Notes under the pieces: generated by a model
The model's input: the letters and a program-made list of their open reading frames with translations, nothing else
Told to the model about the DNA's origin: nothing
The model's database searches: none
Part shown: positions 1 to 7,091 of the stretch, one piece after another
Numbering within the stretch: position 1 is the stretch's first letter
Layout of the letters: each line of letters begins with the position of its first letter
Origin: SLFT01 sp964493075
Lineage (GTDB): Bacteria; Hydrogenedentota; Hydrogenedentia; Hydrogenedentales; CAITNO01
Direction of reading: 5' to 3'
DNA: 16,679 bases
NCBI GenBank assembly: GCA_964493075.1
Contig: CAZBNU010000079.1
Coordinates: forward strand, 1-16,679
Translations under genes and position numbers: made by a program

Positions 1-441
1 CATTGCAGCGATTGCTTTTGCCACATCAGCGCCGAGCTGCACATCCCCCTTCAAATGCACATTACATAAAATGGTGTTGGGAATTACCGCAAGACCTTCC
101 TGTAATGTGGGAACAGAAGTACCTGAAAAGTCCTTGGAGAACCAACTGCCCGCATCCAGCGCCCGCACCTGGGCAAACGTCATTTCTGCAATGGTTCCGG
201 AACCGTCCGTTGTGCGGTTTACCTTGCCATCATGCATCAGCACCAAATGGCCGTCGCTGGTGCGTTGTACATCCAGTTCGATCTGGTGAGCGCCTTTTTG
301 CACAGCCAGTTCAAAAGCAGGAACGGTATTTTCTGGCGCATTTTTGCTGTCACCCCGGTGTGCGCAACAATACGTGCGCGCTTCCGCCTCCACAGTTAAA
401 ACGAGAAATCCCAGCATTAAAAAAAGAATCACAGACCGCAT
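1..441 (-). CDS. Glycerophosphodiester phosphodiesterase, secreted (3' part off the window)
   Basis: Hydrolyses glycerophosphodiesters, the deacylated phospholipid head groups, to glycerol 3-phosphate and an alcohol. A hydrophobic N-terminal segment (residues 3-17) ending near AEA-R suggests export to the periplasm. The 147 visible residues carry the family signature: HRG at 28-30, PENT at 36-39, the metal-binding pair E55-x-D57, and the second catalytic histidine in MHD at 69-71. The chosen ATG has a good AGGAG eight bases upstream (450-454). The gene has no stop in the window, so about half of a typical 250-300 residue enzyme is missing at the left edge. It is divergent from a lipocalin lipoprotein gene, which fits a shared role in phospholipid turnover; that link is inferred. 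Family assignment is firm, but glpQ and ugpQ type cannot be separated from this fragment. Confidence 0.92.
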   Translation of the reverse strand, partial: MRSVILFLMLGFLVLTVEAEARTYCCAHRGDSKNAPENTVPAFELAVQKGAHQIELDVQRTSDGHLVLMHDGKVNRTTDGSGTIAEMTFAQVRALDAGSWFSKDFSGTSVPTLQEGLAVIPNTILCNVHLKGDVQLGADVAKAIAAM

Positions 442-622
442 AAAGGGTACTCCTACGAGTTGTTTTCTTGTTGTTGATTGCTGTTCCAATTCGACAAGGA
501 TTTAACATCTATAGGATAGAGAAACATCTTTACAAAATCAATACATCAAAAAATTAAACCAGGAATAAACTTCACACGCATAGAGTTTAGTAAACAGTGT
601 TTGTAACAAAAGGGAGTTTCTT
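442..622. promoter_or_regulatory. Divergent intergenic region with two 11-bp dyads before the lipocalin gene
   Basis: This AT-rich 181-bp stretch separates two divergent genes and must hold the promoter of each. Two small perfect dyads, GTTTA-G-TAAAC at 585-595 and TTTGT-A-ACAAA at 600-610, lie just before the lipocalin ribosome binding site (agggag, 611-616), with centres 15 bp apart. On the minus strand, TTGATT-17-TATCCT is a possible but weak promoter for the phosphodiesterase gene. No convincing promoter was seen for the lipocalin gene. The dyads could be operators or chance in AT-rich DNA. Confidence 0.3.
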
Positions 623-1171
623 ATGAACAAGGTATTGGTTGGTGCTGTAGTATTAAGTATAGTTGCTTCTTTAAGCAGTTGCGCCAGTTACGGTCCGCCA
701 CCGGAAACGGTGCCCTTTGTGGATGTGGAAAAATATGCAGGTTTATGGTATGAAATTGCCACGAATCCGGTATTTTTCAACAAGAATCTAGTAGGTGTCA
801 CGGCGGAATATGGTGTACTCAGTGAAAAGCAGATAAGTGTATTGAATACTGGGTATCAAAGGACTTTGGATGGCAGGAAGCAGACGATTACCGGCAAGGC
901 CACCGTGGTTGACACGGTCACCAATTCAAAACTTCAGGTGCGTTTTGACCGCTTTCCGGTAAGCCTGTTCCCGGGAAATTATTGGATTGTGGTGCTGGAT
1001 GCCGAAAACTACCAGTATGCGGTGGTCACGGATGATAAACAGAAGACCATGTTTGTGTTGGCGCGGGACCCGTTCATGTCACGACAACTTTACGATCAGA
1101 TACTTGCCGAATTGCAGTCCAAAAGCATTGACATATCACGCCTTCGCATAACGGGCGAGATACGGGACTAA
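623..1171 (+). CDS. blc: Outer membrane lipoprotein lipocalin (Blc family)
   Basis: A bacterial lipocalin: a small beta-barrel that binds lipids such as lysophospholipids and is anchored to the outer membrane. The N-terminus has a lipoprotein signal with lipobox L17-S-S-C20. The +2 residue is Ala rather than Asp, which by the E. coli rule favours the outer membrane. The first lipocalin signature, G40-L-W42-Y-E, is present, followed by the Blc-type stretch GNYWIVVLD. At 182 residues it is close to the roughly 177 of E. coli Blc. The ATG is preceded by agggag at a spacing of six. It is transcribed away from the phosphodiesterase gene and ends 10 bp from the stop of the convergent GH20-like gene. 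The family is clear; the ligand is not determined by the sequence. Confidence 0.93.
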   Translation: MNKVLVGAVVLSIVASLSSCASYGPPPETVPFVDVEKYAGLWYEIATNPVFFNKNLVGVTAEYGVLSEKQISVLNTGYQRTLDGRKQTITGKATVVDTVTNSKLQVRFDRFPVSLFPGNYWIVVLDAENYQYAVVTDDKQKTMFVLARDPFMSRQLYDQILAELQSKSIDISRLRITGEIRD

Positions 1172-1181
1172 TCGTCTGCAA

Positions 1182-4163
1182 TTACTCAAACACCAATGTT
1201 CCGTAATGTGTTTTGCCTGTTTCTATTGATACCGACCAGACGCTTGTTTCTTTCTGAACATTATTGCGGTGCCGGATGAAATTGATGTCCCATTCATCGC
1301 GGCTTTCAGGAGCGCCACCGAGAATGGAGAAGGGAAGCATGAGCGTGGCGGTCCAGCCCGTGGTGGTCTGTTCTGTTTGAACGTGCCATTCTGCATCCCA
1401 GCCGTTATCCCATTGAGATATGTTTCCTGCGATGGTCATGCCGTCATATTGCGCGCCTAATGGATTTACAAGGAACCTGCGTGCAGCATGTCCTTTGGGA
1501 CGAATGCGCACCTCAATGCTTTCTTCCTGCCACAGCGGCGCATCCCGCAGTTTCAGGGAAACGCCTGTAGCATGGGGCATGGGGTCTTCCGCCATGACGC
1601 CGATGAACAGGCGGCTCTTGTCTCGTGCCAGGTTCACGGCGGTGGGTCCTGTTGCCAGACGCATGCCGTCTTCATGCAAAAATCCGGTAACCCCGGGAAC
1701 ATCCGGCCATTCGGCATTATCAGGAGATGTTTTCTTAAAGGGAGGTACGTTTACCCGTGTCGCTGTTTTCCAGGAAAAGGCGCGGACTTCGCGCAACACC
1801 GCCTGATCTGTCTGGGATTCCACGCGGAGCCGTAAATAGCGCGTTCGCAGCGGCACGGAAGGAAAAACGGGCCCCTTGACAATGGTTTCCCCAGTATCTT
1901 CAATATTGCTGTAGATGCGGGTGGGTTTGAATGTTATCCCATCATTGCTGGCGTATAACGTAATGTTTCGCGCATTGACCGTCTCAAAATCCACACGGTA
2001 AATGCCGCCACAATCGGTGAGGAAATCGAAGGTAGCCTCAGTCGCGCCTCGTTCGTCGTTATAGTCAACTTGTGCAGGTGTTTCATAAAGCCGGATGCCT
2101 GCGGGCAGTTTACAGGGGCGGTAATAGGCGAGGGGCCGCCCGATAAGAATCGGCGCAGGAGGAAACAACTGTTGTCCGCTGACGGTGGCGCGGATACGTT
2201 CCAGGCGTTCTTCATCCATCTCCAAATCGACATCGCCATAGTTGCGTAACAGTTTTTCCATGCCCCTGAGAGCATCTTTTTCCTTGCCTCTGGCGTAGTC
2301 GTATTCCAGTTCAAGATAGCGTGTGAACCGGTCAAACAGTTCGACTACTTGGGATATCCCATCCGATGGAATACGTCTTTCCTTCAGAAAAGCACTCAAG
2401 CGGTTTCGCAGCGCTTCCGGGTGCTCGCCTGCCAGTATACGTGAATCAAGATAGTGCGCCAGGGCATCCTTAATTTCAGAAAACTCCGGTTTCCAAAGGG
2501 TGCTCTCGAAGAAATCGTTCAGACCTTCAGGCCACGGCAGTTGTTGTGAAGAGATTGACCACGCCTTTCCAAGTACAGCACGGGTGTCGCCTTCAAGGGG
2601 ATTGGGATCCGTAAGTATAATGCCCTTCATCTTCGTGTTGCATTTGCCAGTCTGACATACGAGTCTGTAAGCCGCGGCGGGTGTTGATGCAGAAACAGAT
2701 GCAAGTGTAGGCATGCCGTTTCTCTCCAGCCACTGCAGCACGGCGTCGGCACGACCGCCTGCGGCGCATTCCTCCGGGGAAAACCCTGCCACGAGCAGTA
2801 TGTCACGGGGAACATCCCCTAGCGCTGTGTGCAGGCTGGTATTCTGCGCTTCACTTTTGGGTGCGGTGTGCGGTAGCAGTGCATCCGCCCAGAGCATCAT
2901 GCGGATGGTGTCGTCAGTTTCGGCGATTAACGTATGAAGCAGCGTAACCGCTGCCAGATAAGTCTGCCCATGATTGTTGTTTTTGTCGCGACACCGCAAA
3001 TCCTGGTTCAGACGGGCAATATCAGCACCGCCGCAGTGGATGTGGGAGGGGTTCAGTCCTTTTATCAAGGTTGCCAACGCGTTCTGCACCAGTTGCCGTG
3101 TTTCTGGTGCATGAGGGCACAGGGCGGACGAATAAGGGGGTGCATAACTGTAGGTGACCGTGACCACGCTGCCATCAGGAATGGCACCGCCGGGAATACG
3201 ACGCAGCATCCAGGGGGCGGCAAACTTCTCCGCAAAGGGTGATTCAAGGTCGCCTTCGGAAATCATGTAATCTCGGCGGGGCTGCATGATGGTGTCGCCC
3301 ATAACTACGCGAATCGGGTTCTCCGGGGTGACAATCAGGTTGCGTTTACTAAAAGCCGCCCAGTCATCACTGACGAGTTTTAATTTTTCGATACGGGAGC
3401 GGCCTTCCACTGCAGCGGGGGACTGTCGCAGGAATGCTTCAGGAACATTTAGTAATTGGAATACGGGTACTGGGGTGATGCCAGCCGCCTTGGCCTCGCG
3501 GAATATGCCTTGCCATAGAACCAGTTTCTCTCCCTGCAGCGCATAAAAATCCTCACTCTCGAAGATCAACATGTTGCAGTTGAGCGCTGCGTATGCCTGT
3601 ATCTGAATGTTGGTGACAGGACCATGCAGGTAGGCGGCACGCAAATCCAAATCGGGGTAGTCGCGTATTTCCACATAAGGTACTGCGGGAATGCCACGAT
3701 GATTAAGGCCGGCAGACAGACTGGAACTCACAATCTGCGCCAGGGTATATACGCCGCGATGCAGCCCGGCCATATCCACTGCGGCCAGGAAAATGCCGTC
3801 ACCATTGATGTTCAGAAAATAGGTTTCGGGTTTCGACTGGTTCGGATCCGGCGCGTACTTGCGCAGGGAACGGTTGTCCCAGAACGTGTTTTCGGCGGCG
3901 ATGCCGATGTAAATTGCTTTTTGTCCGAGATCAAAACGATACGCCAGCGCCAGCGTGGGTTCGTAGCCAAGTGCATTGTAGAGCGGCGCAAGATAGGGCA
4001 ACGCATCACCGGCAGCGCCATCGTCGCTTGTGACGATGGGCAGAATACTCTCAATGGAGAATAGTTTCTTGTCGTGCATATAGGCGCTTTGCGGTGCGGG
4101 ATACACTTCCAATACCGAAACAACAGATAGCAAGGCAAGCATAATTCCAGACATGGGTAGCAT
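1182..4163 (-). CDS. Large secreted GH20-like protein with F5/8-type and CBM9-like C-terminal domains
   Basis: The 993-residue protein starts with an uncharged hydrophobic stretch (about 7-19), a weak signal peptide. Residues about 20-165 resemble the GH20 N-terminal domain (VYPAP start, YFLNI-x-GDGIFLAA, G-x-x-RGVYTLAQ). Residues 165-560 resemble a GH20 barrel, with a beta-rich insertion at about 270-345. Where GH20 hexosaminidases have HxGGDE, this protein reads HCGGAD at 376-381, so the usual Asp-Glu pair is missing; a WAD motif follows at 425-427. Residues about 690-798 look like an F5/8-type (CBM32-like) domain and 810-993 like a CBM9/DOMON sugar-binding domain. Three Met codons lie within the first eight residues; the second (4154) has AAGGA at about ten bases, whereas for the first it is only two bases away. 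Role is probably binding or processing of amino-sugar glycans. Activity is doubtful, and the fold call comes from motif memory without a search. Confidence 0.72.
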   Translation of the reverse strand: MLPMSGIMLALLSVVSVLEVYPAPQSAYMHDKKLFSIESILPIVTSDDGAAGDALPYLAPLYNALGYEPTLALAYRFDLGQKAIYIGIAAENTFWDNRSLRKYAPDPNQSKPETYFLNINGDGIFLAAVDMAGLHRGVYTLAQIVSSSLSAGLNHRGIPAVPYVEIRDYPDLDLRAAYLHGPVTNIQIQAYAALNCNMLIFESEDFYALQGEKLVLWQGIFREAKAAGITPVPVFQLLNVPEAFLRQSPAAVEGRSRIEKLKLVSDDWAAFSKRNLIVTPENPIRVVMGDTIMQPRRDYMISEGDLESPFAEKFAAPWMLRRIPGGAIPDGSVVTVTYSYAPPYSSALCPHAPETRQLVQNALATLIKGLNPSHIHCGGADIARLNQDLRCRDKNNNHGQTYLAAVTLLHTLIAETDDTIRMMLWADALLPHTAPKSEAQNTSLHTALGDVPRDILLVAGFSPEECAAGGRADAVLQWLERNGMPTLASVSASTPAAAYRLVCQTGKCNTKMKGIILTDPNPLEGDTRAVLGKAWSISSQQLPWPEGLNDFFESTLWKPEFSEIKDALAHYLDSRILAGEHPEALRNRLSAFLKERRIPSDGISQVVELFDRFTRYLELEYDYARGKEKDALRGMEKLLRNYGDVDLEMDEERLERIRATVSGQQLFPPAPILIGRPLAYYRPCKLPAGIRLYETPAQVDYNDERGATEATFDFLTDCGGIYRVDFETVNARNITLYASNDGITFKPTRIYSNIEDTGETIVKGPVFPSVPLRTRYLRLRVESQTDQAVLREVRAFSWKTATRVNVPPFKKTSPDNAEWPDVPGVTGFLHEDGMRLATGPTAVNLARDKSRLFIGVMAEDPMPHATGVSLKLRDAPLWQEESIEVRIRPKGHAARRFLVNPLGAQYDGMTIAGNISQWDNGWDAEWHVQTEQTTTGWTATLMLPFSILGGAPESRDEWDINFIRHRNNVQKETSVWSVSIETGKTHYGTLVFE

Positions 4164-4179
4164 TTCCTTCTGACAGTTG

Positions 4180-4264
4180 TGTAGGCTGGGTGAAGCGTAG
4201 CGGCACCCACCTTCCTGTCGTGTATTACAAAAGGTGGGTTCCGCTACGCTTCACCCAGCCTACA
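4180..4264. repeat. 34-bp-arm inverted repeat, MITE- or REP-like
   Basis: The left arm (4180-4213) and right arm (4231-4264) are complementary at 33 of 34 positions. The outer 24 bp are perfect (TGTAGGCTGGGTGAAGCG onward) and the only mismatch is at 4204. The loop is 17 nt. It fills most of the gap between ispA and the GH20-like gene and ends 17 bp before the latter's first start codon. No T-tract follows the hairpin on the minus strand, so it is not a standard terminator. Very similar GTAGG...GTGGGTT palindromes are, as I recall, widely dispersed in bacterial genomes. Confidence 0.9.
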
Positions 4265-4281
4265 GTTAGATAGTATATGAT

Positions 4282-5145
4282 TCAGTGGTCCCGAAGGAGC
4301 ACATAGTGTGTCAGCCCACGGAATACGTCGGCTTCATTTCCGAAAAGGGCGAGTTCCGCCAAAGCGGCATTTGCGGCTTCCTGAGCCATGAAGCGTGCCT
4401 TGTCCAGCCCTACAATGGCAGGATAGGTGGCCTTGGCGCTTTGTGCGTCTTTGCCCGTGCTTTTGCCGATACGTGCAGCATCACCGGTAACATCGAGAAT
4501 GTCGTCGGTAATCTGGAACAGCATGCCCAGATGGCGGCCGTATTGAATCAGTGCGTCTTGTTGTGGGGGCGAAGCATTGCCGAACAGCGCACCCAGATGC
4601 AGCGACGCGATAATCAACGCGCCTGTTTTGCAGGCATGTATTTGTTGCAGGTGTTCCAGACTATTCTTCGCGCCTTCTGCCTCCATGTCATAAAACTGGC
4701 CGCCCACCATGCCCGCCACGCCACTCGCTTCCGCAAGCAGCGCCACAGCATCGGCCCGTCCTGTCCTGCCAAGTTCGTAAAATGCCATGGTCAGCAGTGC
4801 GTCCCCGGCGAGTATTGCTGTTGCTTCGGTAAATTGTCTGTGGGACGTGGGACGGCCCCGGCGCAAATCGTCATTGTCCATGCTGGGCAGGTCATCATGG
4901 ATAAGGGAATAGGTGTGTATCATTTCCAGGGCACAGGCAGCGGGCAGGGCGGGAGCATCATTGCCACAGACGAGTTCACAGGCACCCAACGCGAGTGCGG
5001 GACGCAGCCGTTTTCCGCCTGCGAACAGACTGTATTGCATGGCTTCCATGAGACCCGATGGTGCCTGCTGGTATGCACTGAGGCATTCTTTCAGCGAGGC
5101 TTCCACGCGTTGAGATTTCTCTAGTAGGAATGCTTCCACTGGCAT
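4282..5145 (-). CDS. ispA: Farnesyl diphosphate synthase (polyprenyl synthetase family)
   Basis: Condenses dimethylallyl and geranyl diphosphate with isopentenyl diphosphate to make farnesyl diphosphate, the precursor of undecaprenyl and quinone side chains, in the cytoplasm. The first Asp-rich motif is D84-D-L-P-S-M-D90-N-D-D, with the two-residue insertion typical of bacterial type II FPP synthases. The second is D214-D-I-L-D218. GGKRLRP (43-49) and GKDAQSAKATYP (231-242) are also typical. Length is 287 residues, normal for the family. The ATG overlaps the xseB stop by one base (TGATG) and has no strong Shine-Dalgarno, so translation is probably coupled to xseB. The xseB-ispA order is common in bacteria; dxs, often the next gene, is absent here. 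A geranylgeranyl product cannot be excluded by eye. Confidence 0.95.
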   Translation of the reverse strand: MPVEAFLLEKSQRVEASLKECLSAYQQAPSGLMEAMQYSLFAGGKRLRPALALGACELVCGNDAPALPAACALEMIHTYSLIHDDLPSMDNDDLRRGRPTSHRQFTEATAILAGDALLTMAFYELGRTGRADAVALLAEASGVAGMVGGQFYDMEAEGAKNSLEHLQQIHACKTGALIIASLHLGALFGNASPPQQDALIQYGRHLGMLFQITDDILDVTGDAARIGKSTGKDAQSAKATYPAIVGLDKARFMAQEAANAALAELALFGNEADVFRGLTHYVLLRDH

Positions 5146-5531
5146 CAGAAGAGCGCATCCATATCTTCATCTTCGTCGTCGTACACCGAATCCGGAGGCT
5201 CTTCTTCAACAGGCGCCTCCGCTGCAGGCGCAGGTTCCGCCTTTTTGGGCCCTGCTTTCTTTGGCTTTGGGCGCTCTGTTTCTGTCTGCGCTTCCCCTTG
5301 CTCAAAGGGCTGCGCCTCCATTTCGCCGTCCATGCCGCGTACCAGCATTTCAATTTTCTGTTCTGCCTGGCGCAACGCCTTTTCACATTTGCGTGCCAAC
5401 TGGATGCCGGTCTCGAACTGTTTCAACGATTTTTCGAGGGGCAGTCCCCCTTCTTCGAGGGCTTCCACGATGGCTTCTAACTTTTCCAGGTCCTGCTCGA
5501 ACCCTGCTTCAGATTTTTTTTCTGTTGTCAT
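5145..5531 (-). CDS. xseB: Exodeoxyribonuclease VII small subunit with long acidic tail
   Basis: Small subunit of exonuclease VII, which binds the C-terminal helices of XseA to form the single-strand-specific nuclease. Residues about 10-68 are the conserved helical hairpin (FEQDLEKLEAIV, GGLPLEKSLKQFETG, CEKAL). The family is usually 60-80 residues, but this protein has 128. A Pro/Ala/Lys/Glu-rich linker (about 69-115) leads to a strongly acidic end, DDEDEDMDALF, which resembles an SSB C-terminal tip in having acidic residues and a final Phe. I chose the ATG at 5531 because AGGTGG lies 11 bases upstream; a GTG at 5546 would add five residues. The start lies within the end of xseA (23-nt overlap) and the stop overlaps the ispA start. 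The family call is secure; any function of the tail is unknown. Confidence 0.92.
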   Translation of the reverse strand: MTTEKKSEAGFEQDLEKLEAIVEALEEGGLPLEKSLKQFETGIQLARKCEKALRQAEQKIEMLVRGMDGEMEAQPFEQGEAQTETERPKPKKAGPKKAEPAPAAEAPVEEEPPDSVYDDEDEDMDALF

Positions 5532-6888
5532 AGTCTGCAATTCCACCTGTTGGGTCTATGTGTTTAACTTCCGCTGTTACTGTGCCTTTGCCAAGCCACA
5601 AACGGAGTTCATCCTTAGGTTGTACTTGTGTCGCAGCATGTATCAGTTGTTGCTCCGGATATTTCCATGCCAGCGCATAGCCACGGGCCAGCACACCCAC
5701 AGGACTCAGGCTGTTCAGTTTCCCTGCGAGACCCGCGAAACGGTTCCGGGGCCGTTCTGTAAGTACCATGCCTGCACGTTGCAGGCGGGTGTGCAGTGTT
5801 TTCATGCGCTCCGTCTGCTGAACCAGACGTGCTTGTGGCGAGAGCAGCGTCAACGCCCGCCGCGATTTCTCCAGACGTTGCAGGCGCACCTGCAGGGTGT
5901 CCGTGGAGCATTGCTCCAGGCGGGTGCGGCATTCATCCAATGTCTGCCGCTGCTGCCGCAACAATTCATCAGAACGCAGGAAGATATAACTGTTTTGCTG
6001 ACGATCAAAGCGGTGTCGCATCTGCTCTACAATGCGGCGCATGGCCCGTTCCAGACCGCGTCGCTTTATCATCACCTGCTCTGTCAACGCCTGCTGTTCG
6101 CGAACCACCAGTTCCGCTGCCGCGCTTGGCGTGGGGGCGCGCATGTCCGCCACAAAATCGGAAAGGGCGAAATCTATCTCGTGACCCACAGCTGAAATGG
6201 TTGGCGTTTTCGCCTCAAATATAGCACGGGCCACTCGTTCTTCATTGAAAGGCCATAGATCTTCCAATGAGCCGCCGCCACGACCCACAATCATTACGTC
6301 CACGCCCCAGGCATCCAGGATACGAATCCCTGTCGCAATTTCTGCGGCAGCGTTTTGTCCCTGCACGCGGGTGGGGTAGAGGAGAATATGCACATTGGCG
6401 AAACGCCTGCGGATAACATTCAAAATATCCTGAAACGCCGCACCCGTGGGTGAGGTGACCACGCCAATGCGTCTGGGTAGCAGCGGCAGTTTCTTCTTGT
6501 GCTTTGCGTCGAACAGCCCCTCTGCATCCAGTTTCTTTTTTAGTTGTTCATAGGCCTGTTGTAACGCGCCCAACCCTTTCGGCTGCAGTTCCTCAATGAC
6601 CATCTGGTAGTTGCCGCGCCGCGCATACACCGTCACTGTGCCACGTGCCAACACCTCCAGCCCGTTTTCCGGTTCAAACTTCATGCGCGACATGCGCCCC
6701 TTGAACATCACCACATCCATCTGGCTTTCTGCATCCTTCAGGGTGAAATAGGCATGACCTGATGCGGCGCGCTTGTAATTGGAAATTTCACCCGAAACCC
6801 AAACAACGCCAATTTCGCCCTCAAGCAGATGCTTGATGCGACTGGTCAGTTGTGAAATGGTTAAGACTTTGGTGTGTTCCTGTTGCAT
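5509..6888 (-). CDS. xseA: Exodeoxyribonuclease VII large subunit
   Basis: Catalytic subunit of exonuclease VII, a cytoplasmic nuclease that degrades single-stranded DNA from both ends to oligonucleotides. Residues 1-100 form the OB-fold DNA-binding domain (GEISNYKRAASGHAYFTLKD at 33-52). The nuclease core follows, with RIGVVTSPTGAA at 140-151, VGRGGGSLEDLWPFNEE at 201-217 and VGHEIDF at 234-240. D154, R203, H236 and D239 match, in order and spacing, the residues I recall as catalytic in E. coli XseA. The long coiled-coil part after about 260 is rich in Gln and Arg. Its 459 residues compare with about 456 in E. coli, so it is complete. No Shine-Dalgarno precedes the ATG, and a TACAAT hexamer lies eight bases upstream, suggesting a leaderless message. 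The 3' end overlaps xseB. Confidence 0.97.
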   Translation of the reverse strand: MQQEHTKVLTISQLTSRIKHLLEGEIGVVWVSGEISNYKRAASGHAYFTLKDAESQMDVVMFKGRMSRMKFEPENGLEVLARGTVTVYARRGNYQMVIEELQPKGLGALQQAYEQLKKKLDAEGLFDAKHKKKLPLLPRRIGVVTSPTGAAFQDILNVIRRRFANVHILLYPTRVQGQNAAAEIATGIRILDAWGVDVMIVGRGGGSLEDLWPFNEERVARAIFEAKTPTISAVGHEIDFALSDFVADMRAPTPSAAAELVVREQQALTEQVMIKRRGLERAMRRIVEQMRHRFDRQQNSYIFLRSDELLRQQRQTLDECRTRLEQCSTDTLQVRLQRLEKSRRALTLLSPQARLVQQTERMKTLHTRLQRAGMVLTERPRNRFAGLAGKLNSLSPVGVLARGYALAWKYPEQQLIHAATQVQPKDELRLWLGKGTVTAEVKHIDPTGGIADYDNRKKI

Positions 6889-6896
6889 AAGCCGCT

Positions 6897-6926
6897 ATTG
6901 TACCGGAAAAGGGAGATATGGGTCTA
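6897..6926 (-). promoter_or_regulatory. Candidate leaderless promoter of xseA
   Basis: Read on the minus strand, TAGACC (6921-6926) is followed after 18 bp by TACAAT (6897-6902). Initiation about seven bases downstream of the -10 would fall at or one base before the xseA ATG (6886-6888), leaving essentially no leader. The -35 matches TTGACA at four of six positions. The site lies inside the 9-bp repeat tract, and a terminator-like hairpin separates it from mltG, so xseA needs its own promoter. Confidence 0.4.
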
Positions 6927-6964
6927 GGAGTTATCAGACGGATTGGACGGATTGGACGGATCAT
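6911..6964. repeat. 9-bp tandem repeat tract (ACGGATTGG type)
   Basis: Positions 6938-6964 hold three units in 9-bp register: ACGGATTGG twice, then ACGGATCAT. The preceding 27 bp (6911-6937) contain GGGAGATAT and GGGTCTAGG, which look like decayed units of the ATGGGAAGT family seen elsewhere in this window. The tract lies between mltG and xseA and overlaps the proposed xseA promoter. Confidence 0.75.
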
Positions 6965-6985
6965 GGCAATCCCTATTGTTATAGC

Positions 6986-7070
6986 AAAAAAAATGGGGAC
7001 TGCCCTCGGCGCATATAAGTGCTACAAACCGCATGTTAGACCTGATGCGCCAGGGCTGTCTCCATTTTTT
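6986..7070 (-). terminator. REP-like imperfect inverted repeat, probable terminator of the mltG transcript
   Basis: The left arm (6988-7014) and right arm (7045-7070) pair over about 26 bp with two mismatches and one bulge; the loop is 30 nt. On the minus strand the hairpin begins 22 bp after the mltG stop. Its 3' arm ends in CAGTCCCCA followed by eight T, as expected for an intrinsic terminator. The AAAAATGGGGACTG core resembles the dispersed REP palindromes linked to TnpA-REP transposases in other bacteria. No such transposase gene is in this window. Confidence 0.65.
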
Positions 7071-7091
7071 CTTCGACGTAAATCCGTATTG

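Noticed and set aside
1172..1181. Shared terminator between the convergent blc and GH20-like genes
   Set aside because: The 10-bp gap is too short and no hairpin with a T-run spans it.
4180..4264. Intrinsic terminator after ispA
   Set aside because: The stem is strong but no T-tract follows on the minus strand, so it is reported as a dispersed repeat.
4285..5124. 279-residue plus-strand open frame over ispA
   Set aside because: It is antisense to the conserved Asp-rich motifs of ispA and has no domain of its own.
5245..6195. 316-residue plus-strand open frame over xseB and xseA
   Set aside because: It is rich in Cys, His and Gln in the way of shadow frames, with no ribosome binding site; both minus-strand genes here are certain.
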